From JBGSUZ01 sp043770095 (GTDB taxonomy: Bacteria; Bacillota; Clostridia; Peptostreptococcales; Acidaminobacteraceae): DNA of 64,000 nt. Position numbers and translations under genes: made by a program. Positions 27,304 through 36,689 of the stretch are shown here, in pieces (positions within the stretch are counted from its first letter, which is position 1; each line of letters opens with the position of its first letter). The stretch lies in NCBI GenBank assembly GCA_043770095.1, contig JAYVIR010000092.1, forward strand, positions 1 to 64,000. The letters run 5' to 3'. The notes beneath the pieces are model-generated. The model was not told the DNA's origin. It worked only from the letters and a program-made list of their open reading frames with translations, and made no database searches.

Positions 27304-28362
27304 TTATTTTTTTGCCATGAATTTCATAAGATCTACAACTCTGTTTGAATAGCCCCACTCATTATCGTACCAAGAAACCACTTTGAAGAATCTCTTTTCG
27401 TCTTTGAGGTTATTTTGAAGCGTTGCCAATGAATCGTAGATAGAAGATCTGCTATCATGGATAAAGTCTGTAGAAACAAGTTCTTCCTTGCAGTAGCCAA
27501 GAATGTCTTTTAAGTACGTCTCAGAAGCTGTTTTCATGAGCGCATCGATTTCTTCGATAGAAGAATCTCTAGACGCTGTAAATGTAAGGTCAACTACTGA
27601 AACTGTTGGTGTAGGTACTCTGAATGACATACCAGTCAATTTGCCTTTAGTAGCAGGTAAAACTTCGCCTACTGCTTTAGCAGCGCCAGTTGAAGAAGGA
27701 ATGATGTTGATTGCTGCTGCTCTTCCGCCTCTCCAGTCTTTCTTAGAAGGACCATCTACTGTTTTTTGAGTAGCTGTATAAGAGTGGATTGTAGTCATAA
27801 GACCTTTTTCAATCCCGATATTTTCTTTAAGAAGTACATGTACAACTGGTGCTAAACAGTTAGTTGTACAAGAAGCATTTGATACGATGTTGTGAAGCGT
27901 AGGGTCATATTCGTTTTCATTTACGCCCATAACGATTGTTTTAACATCGCCTTTACCAGGAGCAGAAATGATAACTTTTTGAGCGCCAGCTTCTAAGTGA
28001 CCTTTAGCAGAGTCTGAATCCGTGAAAAGACCAGTCGCTTCGATTACGTACTCAACGCCAAGAGCTTTCCAAGGCAATTCAGATGGTTTTCTAGTTGCAG
28101 CAATACATCTAGTTTCAACGCCGTTTACAACGATGATATCATCAGCTTCTAATTCAGGGCTGCTTTTTTTAGTTGTAATGTCACCTTTGAATTGACCTTG
28201 AACTGAATCATATTTAAGTTGGTAAGCAAAATAGTCAGCATCAGTTGTCATATCTACAACAGCAACCACTTCAAATTCTGTACCAAGAAGTCCTTGTTCA
28301 GCCATAGCGTTAAATACAAGTCTTCCAATTCTACCAAAACCATTAATTGCGATCTTTTTCAT
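27304..28362 (-). CDS. gap: Glyceraldehyde-3-phosphate dehydrogenase
   Basis: 352 residues, slightly longer than the usual 335. It makes 1,3-bisphosphoglycerate and NADH. The NAD fold opens with INGFGRIGRLVFNAM, and the catalytic Cys is in SNASCTTNCLAP. Asp in VAVVDMT agrees with NAD rather than NADP use. It follows cggR by 15 bp, as in the classical glycolytic operon of Bacillota. Confidence 0.97.
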   Translation of the reverse strand: MKKIAINGFGRIGRLVFNAMAEQGLLGTEFEVVAVVDMTTDADYFAYQLKYDSVQGQFKGDITTKKSSPELEADDIIVVNGVETRCIAATRKPSELPWKALGVEYVIEATGLFTDSDSAKGHLEAGAQKVIISAPGKGDVKTIVMGVNENEYDPTLHNIVSNASCTTNCLAPVVHVLLKENIGIEKGLMTTIHSYTATQKTVDGPSKKDWRGGRAAAINIIPSSTGAAKAVGEVLPATKGKLTGMSFRVPTPTVSVVDLTFTASRDSSIEEIDALMKTASETYLKDILGYCKEELVSTDFIHDSRSSIYDSLATLQNNLKDEKRFFKVVSWYDNEWGYSNRVVDLMKFMAKK

Positions 28363-28377
28363 TTCTTTTTTCCTCCT

Positions 28378-29445
28378 CTAAAATATATTGATGATGTTTC
28401 TTGCCACATTTTCATCTGTTACTAAAACTAAATTTTGGTTGAGTCTGCAAATCGAAACAATTGCTTCCGATTTATCGTCTCCCCCAGCAACAGCAATCAG
28501 GTTTTCAATGTTCTTAAATTTTTCTAAGCTGATGCCAATGGTGCTGATTTCATGCACAATTTCGCCTTCTCTATTAAAGTAGTATCCAAATGCTTCAGAA
28601 ACTGCACCCTTCGTTTCAATTATACCGATTTCTTCAGAGTTTAAACTTCTTCTTTTTGCCATGGTAAGTGCATCACCAATTCCAAAGATCAACAAATCAA
28701 TCTTTTCAATGTATTCCAAGATTTCTTTGATCTCAGGTTCGTTCATTAAACTATCAATTGCATCTTTAGATAATAAGTCTGGCGTGTATAACAATTTATA
28801 TTGTGATCCAAGCGCATTTGCAAATTTCTCGACCAATGTATTGGCTTGAAAATCTGCTTTTTTGCCTAGACCACCTCTCGCAGGTACAACCGTTAACGTT
28901 GACAACGCACTTTTTTCTTTCTTAATGCTGTCAATCACGCTATGTACTGAGGAGCCACCAGTAATCCCAACGATCGAGCTATTTGCAATAATAGATTGAA
29001 CGTATTCTGCTCCAAAACGACCAATATCTTTAATAGTCATGCTTGGCTCATCCTCTGGTGAGGCAGGTGCAATAATAACTTTTTTTACGTTGAGCAGTGT
29101 TTCCAATCGTTCTTCAAGAGCTTTTAAACCCTTTAAATCATGGAAGAAAAACTTCAAGGCATTTAATATGCGCTCTCCTTGATCCGTTAATGTCATCCCC
29201 TCTAAAGAAAAATCTAATAAACCTTGATCTTTCAGCAAATTGGCTTCCTTACGAATCACTCTTTCCGTCATTTCTAATTTCGTAGAAAGACTTCTTCGAC
29301 CGATTGGTTGCAGATAATTGACAATATTGAGGATCTGATAGCGACTTTCCAAAATTTCAATGACTTCTGGGGCAACGACTCTGAGCATTCCAGAAAGTTC
29401 GTCTACCTTTACGCGGTCATCGCCGTTTCTATTGGTCACTTTCAT
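28378..29445 (-). CDS. cggR: Central glycolytic genes regulator CggR (SorC family)
   Basis: 355 residues: an N-terminal winged helix (about 30-90, RRSLSTKLEMTERVIRKEA as the likely recognition part) and a SorC-type sugar-phosphate-binding domain (GITGGSSVHSVIDSI, VPARGGLGKK, LIFGIGDAL, GDDKSEAIV). Known CggR represses the operon that starts with its own gene and is released by fructose-1,6-bisphosphate. Its position first in cggR-gap-pgk-tpiA-gpmI-eno supports the call. ATG 29445 follows GGAGG. Confidence 0.95.
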   Translation of the reverse strand: MKVTNRNGDDRVKVDELSGMLRVVAPEVIEILESRYQILNIVNYLQPIGRRSLSTKLEMTERVIRKEANLLKDQGLLDFSLEGMTLTDQGERILNALKFFFHDLKGLKALEERLETLLNVKKVIIAPASPEDEPSMTIKDIGRFGAEYVQSIIANSSIVGITGGSSVHSVIDSIKKEKSALSTLTVVPARGGLGKKADFQANTLVEKFANALGSQYKLLYTPDLLSKDAIDSLMNEPEIKEILEYIEKIDLLIFGIGDALTMAKRRSLNSEEIGIIETKGAVSEAFGYYFNREGEIVHEISTIGISLEKFKNIENLIAVAGGDDKSEAIVSICRLNQNLVLVTDENVARNIINIF

Positions 29446-29484
29446 AATATGACCTCCAATGTGATTTGATGGCTATTTAAGTCG

Positions 29485-29523
29485 TAGGGACTTTTTTTGT
29501 CCGTGTGTATCTTTTTCGTCCCA
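29485..29523 (-). promoter_or_regulatory. CggR-like operator
   Basis: The minus strand reads TGGGAC-GAAAAA-GATA-CACA-CGGAC-AAAAAA-AGTC. This matches the architecture of the Bacillus subtilis CggR operator (CGGGAC-N6-TGTC-N4, repeated) except for one missing G in the second repeat and changed TGTC boxes. It lies about 25-65 bp downstream of the expected transcription start, the roadblock position used by CggR. Confidence 0.7.
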
Positions 29524-29554
29524 TAGATGACAAAAAAATAGTTCCACCGAAGTA

Positions 29555-29582
29555 AGCATATCATATTCGGTGGATATTTCAA
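29555..29582 (-). promoter_or_regulatory. Promoter of the glycolytic operon
   Basis: TTGAAA (29582-29577), 16 bases, TATGCT (29560-29555). The operator lies just downstream. Confidence 0.65.
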
Positions 29583-29634
29583 GTCTTTTTATATCAATTA
29601 TTAAAGTCTTTTTATATTTTTTATAAACGTTTTT

Positions 29635-31014
29635 TTAAAATCGTTTTCGTTTTGAGGTTGCGGCAATAAGCATCTCATCTCTATATTTTGCAACGGTTCT
29701 GCGTGAAATTCTAATGCCAAGTTCATTTAGAAGATCCGCTAAATGCTGATCGGATAAGGGCTTTTTTTGATCTTCTTTATCAATTTGTTCTTTGATAATT
29801 TTTTTGACGGTTTCAGAAGAAACACCTTCTCCCATTTCGCTAGAAACACCGCTTTGGAAAAAGAATTTTATTTCAAACAAACCATGAATGCATTGTAGAT
29901 ACTTGCCGCTTACAGCTCTACTCACAGTGGATTCGTGTACGCCAATGGTATCTGCAATGTCCTTTAACGTCAGTGTTTTCAGATAAAGAGGGCCTCTTTC
30001 AAAAAATTCCTTTTGCTCTTCGACAATGGCTGTCACAACTCTAAAAATAGTATTTCGGCGTTGTTCAATGCTTTTGATCAACCTTAATGCCGAATTTAAT
30101 TTTTTAGAAATATATTCGCTAGCTTCTGAATGGTCGTCTGTTTGCAGCACATTTTGATAAAAAGTGCTGATATTTAGTTTTGGTGCTGTGCTGTCATTAA
30201 CAATAACCTGATAACCGTCTTGGTGTTTTTCAACAGCAACATCTGCAACAATATAACGTACATCAATATTACCGGTAAATTTCCGACCCGGTTTTGGCTC
30301 TAAAGTTTTGATGTAATCCGTCGCCCTTTGAACATCTTCAAGCCTTGCATTCAACGTTTTAGCGATTAGAGCCAATTTATTTTCAGCAAGATCTTTTAAG
30401 TGGCGTTCAACAATTGCAAGCGCAAGTATATGAGCGGTTTCATCAGCTAAAATTTGAAGTTTTAAACACTCTTGAAGATTTCTAGCAGCCACGCCAATCG
30501 GTTCAAAGCCTTGAATGGTGGTAAGCAACCGATTGAATACTTCAACGTTCACAGAAAATTTTACAGTTACTTCATCGGATGTAAGATCAAGATATCCGTT
30601 TTCATCTATATTTTCAATAATATACACAGCGATTTCACGCTCTATATTTTTTAAATCAGTAAATTGCAATTGAACCAATAAATGGTCTAAAAGGCTTGCT
30701 TCATCCCCAACCGTATGCTCAAAAACAGTTTCATCGTCTTTAGACGCTTGAGTAAGTACCCTATGCTTTTCATTATGCTCTCGCAAGCTTACGGCAATGC
30801 TCTTCCAGTCATGTTCGAGACTTCCAATTTCTTTCTTCTCGACTGGCGGCTCAAGCGTTTCCATTTCAAGCACGGGATTTGTCATTAATTCTTCTTGTAG
30901 AAAGTCTGTTAACTCCAATTGGCTATATTGGAGCATTTCGATGGCCTGTTTTAGCTCAGGCGTCATCACCAATTTTTGCGTCTGCAATAGCTGCAAATTC
31001 ATATTCATACTCAT
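29635..31014 (-). CDS. rpoN: RNA polymerase sigma-54 factor
   Basis: 459 residues. The N-terminal activator-interacting region is glutamine-rich (LQLLQTQKLVMTPELKQAIEMLQYSQLEL), the core-binding region follows, and the C-terminus has the RpoN box (RISRRTVAKYRDEM) and an upstream HTH (LKDIADTIGVHESTVSRAV). It directs transcription from -24/-12 promoters with enhancer-binding activators. No such activator and no clear -24/-12 site was seen in this window. Its own promoter overlaps the end of yqeB. Confidence 0.97.
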   Translation of the reverse strand: MSMNMNLQLLQTQKLVMTPELKQAIEMLQYSQLELTDFLQEELMTNPVLEMETLEPPVEKKEIGSLEHDWKSIAVSLREHNEKHRVLTQASKDDETVFEHTVGDEASLLDHLLVQLQFTDLKNIEREIAVYIIENIDENGYLDLTSDEVTVKFSVNVEVFNRLLTTIQGFEPIGVAARNLQECLKLQILADETAHILALAIVERHLKDLAENKLALIAKTLNARLEDVQRATDYIKTLEPKPGRKFTGNIDVRYIVADVAVEKHQDGYQVIVNDSTAPKLNISTFYQNVLQTDDHSEASEYISKKLNSALRLIKSIEQRRNTIFRVVTAIVEEQKEFFERGPLYLKTLTLKDIADTIGVHESTVSRAVSGKYLQCIHGLFEIKFFFQSGVSSEMGEGVSSETVKKIIKEQIDKEDQKKPLSDQHLADLLNELGIRISRRTVAKYRDEMLIAATSKRKRF

Positions 31015-31040
31015 GATTTTTCAACCCCAATTCTAAAACC

Positions 31041-31069
31041 ATTATACCAGTTTTGCATAACAATTTAAA
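31041..31069 (-). promoter_or_regulatory. rpoN promoter
   Basis: TTTAAA (31069-31064), 17 bases, TATAAT (31046-31041) preceded by TGG. It overlaps the yqeB stop codon. Confidence 0.6.
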
Positions 31070-31895
31070 GGCTATTCGCTTTTGAGTTGAAAGAAATAAA
31101 GTGCATTATGGCCTCTAGTACACCTCCGCCAATTGCTCTGGCTTTATCAGAGACTGTAAAACAATGTTCAAGTTCACACCTCGGGTCAATATCAGCCATC
31201 TTAGTCCCTTTTTCAAGGTAAAGCCCATCGTGAATCATACCCCTTAAGACACCGTCAATCGTTGCTTTCACAAGGCAGTCACTACCGATCTGTGCAATTT
31301 TCTGGCCTACCTTGACATTGTCTCCAATATGACAAGTTGCGCTTACCACACCCGCTTCAGGCGCGTGAATAACCCGTTCAGTCGTATACCCGCCTATATC
31401 ACCAGGGATGCCTGTATTGGGAACTGCCTCACCACTATAAATGACACGGCCCAAGTAGTGCCCTCTTTGCGTTTCGATCACGGCATCAACATCTTTGCTA
31501 GCATTAAAGCCTGGACCTATTCCAACACAAAAAGGCACTTGTTCTCTTGGCACTTCATAAGGCCGTTTACGAATAGTTCCTTCTATGAACACAAGCGGTT
31601 TAATAACACCGATGGCACTTATCTCATCTCCTACAAATACCGGAGTGACTTTTTCTTCAAGCGCCTTTTGAATTTCTAGAATACTATGACACAACTTCGC
31701 CGCATGACCTTCCACATCAAAATTGTCTTCATACACAGCTGTTGCAAAAGAGACATTTGTTCGAATGACTGTTGGCTGATCAATTTCCGAAAGCACCACT
31801 TGAAATCCTGAGTTTAACAATCTGATGGCAATCCCCGTCGCCAAATCTCCTGCGCCTCTAATCCATACAAGATTTTGATTATAAATATTAGGCAT
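31065..31895 (-). CDS. yqeB: Selenium-dependent molybdenum hydroxylase accessory protein YqeB
   Basis: 276 residues. It matches the YqeB/EF2563 family: an N-terminal Rossmann-like block (VWIRGAGDLATGIAIRLLNSGF), PFCVGIGPGF, and a biotinyl-like hammerhead region (VIHAPEAGVVSATCHIGDNVKVGQ). The family occurs in genomes with selenium-dependent molybdenum hydroxylases (xanthine/purine type), where it is thought to help mature the labile-selenium cofactor. It stands alone here, between rpoN and a purine-nucleoside-type ABC transporter, with a terminator upstream; no hydroxylase gene is in the window. Confidence 0.85.
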   Translation of the reverse strand: MPNIYNQNLVWIRGAGDLATGIAIRLLNSGFQVVLSEIDQPTVIRTNVSFATAVYEDNFDVEGHAAKLCHSILEIQKALEEKVTPVFVGDEISAIGVIKPLVFIEGTIRKRPYEVPREQVPFCVGIGPGFNASKDVDAVIETQRGHYLGRVIYSGEAVPNTGIPGDIGGYTTERVIHAPEAGVVSATCHIGDNVKVGQKIAQIGSDCLVKATIDGVLRGMIHDGLYLEKGTKMADIDPRCELEHCFTVSDKARAIGGGVLEAIMHFISFNSKANSL

Positions 31896-31932
31896 AAGTC
31901 CTCCATTAAAACGAATTTGAGTACCTCTAAAG

Positions 31933-31961
31933 AAAGCCCCGTTCAGCGAACGGGGCTTTTA
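31933..31961 (-). terminator. Terminator after the BMP ABC transporter operon
   Basis: AAAGCCCCGTTC, 3-base loop, GAACGGGGCTTT, then CTTT in the minus transcript. Confidence 0.9.
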
Positions 31962-31991
31962 TCAATTCAATTTCATATTCATTTTACAATA

Positions 31992-32930
31992 CTATCTTCT
32001 ATCCTTTTCATAAGGCTGGCCACTTGCTTTTGGAGCAACAGCTTTACCAACAACACCTGCAAGTGCAAGAATGGTCGCTATATAAGGAATCATAGCAAGA
32101 AACTCTTGCGGTACAGAAGAAAGGCCTAATGTGGCAGCATTAATATTAATACTCTCACAGAATCCGAAGAAGAGACAAGCAAGCAATGCACCTACAGGGT
32201 GCCATTTACCGAAAATCATCGCTGCAATCGCAATGAAACCTTTACCAGAAGTCATTCCCTCACGGAATAAGCTAATGGTACCAAGTGACATAGACGCACC
32301 AGCAAGACCAGCTAAAGCACCAGAAATACTAACGCAGATATAACGAATTTTATAAACGTTAATACCTACAGTATCTGCAGCTCTTGGATGCTCACCAACC
32401 GCTCTGATTCTTAAGCCAAACGGCGTTTTAAAAATAACGTAGTAAGCAACAGCAACTGTGAGCAAAGCAAGATAAACAAACGGATTAAGACCTCTAAACA
32501 AATCTCCGATTACAGGAATCTGCTCTAGTGGTTTGAAAATATCTGGATTTTGAGTCAATGTATTTCTCATAGGATCTGTTTGACCTGAACGATGCCAAAA
32601 CATTTCAAGTAAATAAGCAGATAAACTCGCTGCCAACATATTGATCGCAGTACCAGCAATTACCTGATCTGCTTTACCATGAATGGCTAATACACCAAGA
32701 ATGAGTGATGTCAAAACACCGACAAACATTGCGAAAAGTACGGCAATCCAAGGATTGTCCACAAATTTCATCGAAAGAATGCCCGCAAAAGCGCCCATGA
32801 TCATAATGCCTTCAAGTGCAAGGTTTACTACTCCTGAACGTTCCGTAAAAACGCCACCGATTGAGGCGAAGATGAGAGGGGTTGCAAGTCTTAACGTAGA
32901 GGCGATAATCGCAATAATTAATGCTACCAT
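31992..32930 (-). CDS. ABC transporter permease (BMP/nucleoside type), second subunit
   Basis: 312 residues, about 8-9 membrane helices. It has the branched-chain-type permease loop (RAVGEHPRAADTVGINVYKIRY) and GGVFTERSGVVNLALEGIM, shared with NupQ/YufQ of Bacillus. It pairs with the longer permease upstream, whose stop is 2 bp before this start. Together with the double ATPase and the lipoprotein it forms a nucleoside (often purine) importer. Confidence 0.93.
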   Translation of the reverse strand: MVALIIAIIASTLRLATPLIFASIGGVFTERSGVVNLALEGIMIMGAFAGILSMKFVDNPWIAVLFAMFVGVLTSLILGVLAIHGKADQVIAGTAINMLAASLSAYLLEMFWHRSGQTDPMRNTLTQNPDIFKPLEQIPVIGDLFRGLNPFVYLALLTVAVAYYVIFKTPFGLRIRAVGEHPRAADTVGINVYKIRYICVSISGALAGLAGASMSLGTISLFREGMTSGKGFIAIAAMIFGKWHPVGALLACLFFGFCESININAATLGLSSVPQEFLAMIPYIATILALAGVVGKAVAPKASGQPYEKDRR

Positions 32931-32932
32931 GA

Positions 32933-34039
32933 TTATGCCACCTCCTTTTTAGTTTTTAACTTTTTAAAGAATTCTGGAAGGTATCTCAAGATGACTTCAC
33001 CAGCAATAAAGATGATGATAACGCCCTGAATAATCCCAACAACTTCTTGAGGAATACCAGCAATTTGCATTTTTCTAGCACCATTTGAAAGAATACCAAA
33101 TAAAAGTGCAGAGGCAAGTACACCCAAAGGATGATTTTTACCAACGAGTGCTACTGCAATTCCCGTAAATCCATATTGCGGCGTTGCTGAGGCTTGGTCA
33201 ACTTTAAAGGTTAAACCAGATACAACAGTTGCACCCGCAAGACCTGCTAACATACCTGAAACAACCATTGCTGAAATAATGTTCTTAGCAACGCTAATGC
33301 CACCGTATTCTGCACCGTATGGGTTATTTCCAACAGAACGAATTTCATAACCAAAAGTCGTTTTAAACAATACAAACCAAACCAAAATGGCACAGAAAAT
33401 AGCAATAAATATGCCCACATGAGCAGATGAACTACCAAATACTGGCGCAATATCAGAAAGAAGCGGTAATCTAGCCTTTTCAAGGAGCATAACAGAGTAT
33501 GCTTTTACTTCTGTCCCTTGAAGATTTGAAGGATTTAATGACGTTCTTACAAAGAAATTGCTTAAAAACAAACTCACATAGTTGAGCATGATGGTGACAA
33601 TAACCTCATGAATTCCAAATTTTGCTTTTAAGAATCCTGGAATTGCAGCCCAAATACCACCACCTATTGCACCACAAGCTAATATAACTGGAATAAGCAA
33701 GAAGCCCGGAAGGTCTCTAAAAATATACGCTGAGGCGACTGTAAACAATGAGCCCATTACGAATTGACCTTCAGCACCTATATTGAATAAACCACATCTA
33801 AATGCAAATGCCACAGAAAGACCTGTAAAGATTAAAGGCGTTGTCTTCAAAAGCGTTTCTCCGAAACGACTCATGCTCCCTAAGCTACCACCAAATAGTG
33901 CACCATACGCATTAAGAGGACTGTTCCCCGTCATTAATATAAAGACTGATCCAACAATAAATGCTAAGAATATAGATAAAAGTGGAAATTTAATATTATC
34001 AACTAAGATTTTCATCTTGTTTTCTTGTGTTCTAGCCAT
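32933..34039 (-). CDS. ABC transporter permease (BMP/nucleoside type), first subunit
   Basis: 368 residues with about ten membrane helices. Conserved parts: AFRCGLFNIGAEGQFVMGS and RSVGNNPYGAEYGGISVAKN, as in NupP/YufP. ATG 34039 is 17 bp after the ATPase stop. The substrate is inferred only from the family. Confidence 0.93.
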   Translation of the reverse strand: MARTQENKMKILVDNIKFPLLSIFLAFIVGSVFILMTGNSPLNAYGALFGGSLGSMSRFGETLLKTTPLIFTGLSVAFAFRCGLFNIGAEGQFVMGSLFTVASAYIFRDLPGFLLIPVILACGAIGGGIWAAIPGFLKAKFGIHEVIVTIMLNYVSLFLSNFFVRTSLNPSNLQGTEVKAYSVMLLEKARLPLLSDIAPVFGSSSAHVGIFIAIFCAILVWFVLFKTTFGYEIRSVGNNPYGAEYGGISVAKNIISAMVVSGMLAGLAGATVVSGLTFKVDQASATPQYGFTGIAVALVGKNHPLGVLASALLFGILSNGARKMQIAGIPQEVVGIIQGVIIIFIAGEVILRYLPEFFKKLKTKKEVA

Positions 34040-34056
34040 GTCCTCACCTCACATTA

Positions 34057-35583
34057 CTAATTATTGGCTTTACCCTTGCCACCAGCCATCATGATACCAA
34101 GTTCTTTCTCAGCAGCACCTTTGCCTGGAACAATACCGACAATTTTACCGTCATAAATAACCGCAATGCGGTCCGCAAGTGCCATGACTTCATCCAACTC
34201 TAATGAAACTAAAAGAACCGCTTTTCCTTGGTCTCTTTGCTCTACAAGTCTTTTATGAATAAACTCTATTGCGCCTACATCGACACCACGCGTCGGCTGA
34301 GAAGCAATTAAAAGTTCAGGTTTTCTAACAAGTTCTCTTGCAACGATCAACTTTTGTTGATTACCTCCAGAAAGTGTTCTTGCTTGAACCTTTTCATTTG
34401 GCGTGCGCACATCAAAATCGTCAATCAGTCTGAGGCAGTGCTCATGAATAACATCGTAATTCATAATCCCATTCTTGCTAAATGGTTCTTGATCATGACT
34501 ACCAAGAATTGAGTTTTCTGCTAAAGAGTGATTTAAGACAAGACCTCTTTTGTGTCTGTCTTCAGGAATATGAGAAAGACCTAATTCTATAATCGTCTTT
34601 GTTTTCGCATTCATTATATCCTTACCCAAGAATTGAATGTGTCCAGTTGTACCTTTTCTCAACCCAGTCAGAACTTCTACAAGCTCTGTTTGTCCATTTC
34701 CATCTACCCCTGCAATTGCAAAAATTTCTCCGGCTTTAACTTCAAAACTAACGCCCTTAAGTGCAGGAAGACCACGATTATCTAAAGAACCTAAATTCTC
34801 GACTTTAAGAATAACCGCACCTGCTTCACGATCTTCTTTATCAACCACCAATTTTACTTTTCTACCGACCATCAGTTCAGCAAGTTCATCAATGCTTGTG
34901 TTTAAATTCTCTGTCGTATCAATTTTTTTACCTCGACGAATAACCGTTACTCTGTCACTCATAATCATAACTTCTTTAAGTTTATGAGTGATTAAGATAA
35001 TCGATTTTCCTTGAGCTGTTAATTTTCTAAGAATAACGCCTAACTCCTCAATTTCTTGTGGGGTTAATACTGCTGTAGGCTCATCCAAGATGAGAATATC
35101 TGCTCCTCTATAAAGTGCTTTAAGGATTTCCACTCTCTGCTGCATGCCTACGCTGATATCATGAATGACAGCGTCAGGATCTACTTGAAGGCCATATTTA
35201 TTTGAAATTTCAAGCACATCCTGTCGGGCCTTAACCATATCAAGACTGACTTTATTTTTCGATTTTGGTTCAGTTCCTAAAATGATATTTTCCGTTACTG
35301 TGAATGGATCCACTAACATAAAGTGTTGATGCACCATTCCAATGCCCAAAGCAATAGCAACATTAGGATCTTTGATATGCTCTTTCTTGCCATTGATAAA
35401 AATTTCACCTGATGTTGGCTCATACAAGCCATATAATTGGTTCATTAACGTTGTCTTACCCGCACCGTTTTCACCTAGCAAAACGTGGATTTCTCCCTTT
35501 TCAAGAGAAAAGTTAACGTCTTCATTCGCTACTACGCCCGGGAATACCTTGGTGATGTTTTTCATTTCTACAACATTTGGCAT
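34057..35583 (-). CDS. ABC transporter ATP-binding protein with two ATPase domains (BMP/nucleoside type)
   Basis: 508 residues. The first domain has Walker A GENGAGKTTLMN, signature ISVGMQQRVEI and Walker B ILILDEPTAVL. The second is degenerate: GVDGNGQTELVE in place of Walker A, signature LSGGNQQKLIVAR, and LLIASQPTRGVD in place of Walker B. This split between an active and a degenerate site is normal for the NupO/RbsA-like class. Confidence 0.95.
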   Translation of the reverse strand: MPNVVEMKNITKVFPGVVANEDVNFSLEKGEIHVLLGENGAGKTTLMNQLYGLYEPTSGEIFINGKKEHIKDPNVAIALGIGMVHQHFMLVDPFTVTENIILGTEPKSKNKVSLDMVKARQDVLEISNKYGLQVDPDAVIHDISVGMQQRVEILKALYRGADILILDEPTAVLTPQEIEELGVILRKLTAQGKSIILITHKLKEVMIMSDRVTVIRRGKKIDTTENLNTSIDELAELMVGRKVKLVVDKEDREAGAVILKVENLGSLDNRGLPALKGVSFEVKAGEIFAIAGVDGNGQTELVEVLTGLRKGTTGHIQFLGKDIMNAKTKTIIELGLSHIPEDRHKRGLVLNHSLAENSILGSHDQEPFSKNGIMNYDVIHEHCLRLIDDFDVRTPNEKVQARTLSGGNQQKLIVARELVRKPELLIASQPTRGVDVGAIEFIHKRLVEQRDQGKAVLLVSLELDEVMALADRIAVIYDGKIVGIVPGKGAAEKELGIMMAGGKGKANN

Positions 35584-35609
35584 TCTTTTCCCTCCATATC
35601 TTGTAATCT

Positions 35610-35648
35610 AAAAAAAACGGGGTAGGATGCCCTAGACATCCGACCCCG
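35610..35648 (-). terminator. Internal terminator/attenuator between the lipoprotein and ATPase genes
   Basis: CGGGGTCGGATG pairs with CATCCTACCCCG (one mismatch), 7-base loop, followed by eight T. It lies 40-78 bp after the lipoprotein stop, inside the operon, and would give an excess of binding protein over the membrane parts. Confidence 0.85.
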
Positions 35649-35687
35649 ATATTTTACCTTAATAGGTACATTATAACCAAGGTAGAA

Positions 35688-36689
35688 CTAAAGTGTTGGT
35701 GCTACGAAAGCATTAAACTCTTCTTCAGTACCAGGTACTGTGAATTTGCTTTCACCAATCGCTTTTGAATATTTGTCAGCAAGGTCTTTAAGTTCTGGCG
35801 TTAAGTTACCAGCTTTATCAGAGTAGCCAACGCCTTCATTAGCGATGTTAAAGTTAGCGATGCCGCCTTTGAAAGTACCGTCATTAATTGTCTTAGCTAC
35901 TTCATATACAGCAACGTCAACTTTTTTAACCATTGAAACGAGAACGTTCTTAGGAGCTAAGTGTGATTGGTCTTGGTCAACGCCAATTGCTTGGAAACCA
36001 AGTTCTTCAGCAGCTTGGATTAAACCAACGCCTACACCACCAGCCGCATGGAAGATAACGTCTGCGCCTTGATTGTTTTGAGAAATTGCTATTTCTTTAC
36101 CTTTAGCAGCATCAGTGAATGAATCTGCATAGTTTACAAGAACAACAGCAGTAGGATTAACTGATTTAACGCCAGCTCTGAAACCGAACTCAAATTTCTT
36201 GATGAGTGGGAATTCCATGCCGCCGATGAAACCAACTTTGTTTGTTTTAGTAGCTTTACCAGCAATAACACCAACTAAGAATGAACCTTCGTTCTCAGCA
36301 AAAGTAATTGAAGCTACGTTAGCTTTTTCAACAACTGAATCGATGATAGCAAATTTTTGATCAGGGAATTTGTCAGCAGCTGCTGCCATTGCTTCGTTGA
36401 ACAAGAAACCAACACCAATTGTAAGGCTTGTTTTTTCTTCAGCGAAAGAAGTTAAGTTTGGTTGATAATCATCTGCAGATGCAGATTCAAGAACTTTTCT
36501 TTCAATTTTGAAGTCTTTTTCCGCTTTTTCAAGACCAGCCCAAGCAAGGTCATTGAACGATTGGTCACCAAGACCACCTGTATCTGTAATCATACCAATA
36601 ACCATTTTTTCTTTTGGAGCTGCACAACCAGTAAGCATAGTACCAACTAACATAACTACGAGCATTAATGACAAGATTTTTTTACTCAT
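35688..36689 (-). CDS. BMP family nucleoside-binding lipoprotein
   Basis: 333 residues. It begins MSKKILSLMLVVMLVGTMLTGCAAP: a lipoprotein signal with the lipobox LTGC, so the protein is anchored on the outer face of the membrane. The body is the BMP/Med fold (MITDTGGLGDQSFNDLAWAG, FIGGMEFPLIKKFEFGFRAG, GADVIFHAAGGVGVG). Related proteins bind purine nucleosides. ATG 36689 is 8 bases after GGAGGAGG; the upstream in-frame ATG at 36707 overlaps that site. Confidence 0.95.
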   Translation of the reverse strand: MSKKILSLMLVVMLVGTMLTGCAAPKEKMVIGMITDTGGLGDQSFNDLAWAGLEKAEKDFKIERKVLESASADDYQPNLTSFAEEKTSLTIGVGFLFNEAMAAAADKFPDQKFAIIDSVVEKANVASITFAENEGSFLVGVIAGKATKTNKVGFIGGMEFPLIKKFEFGFRAGVKSVNPTAVVLVNYADSFTDAAKGKEIAISQNNQGADVIFHAAGGVGVGLIQAAEELGFQAIGVDQDQSHLAPKNVLVSMVKKVDVAVYEVAKTINDGTFKGGIANFNIANEGVGYSDKAGNLTPELKDLADKYSKAIGESKFTVPGTEEEFNAFVAPTL

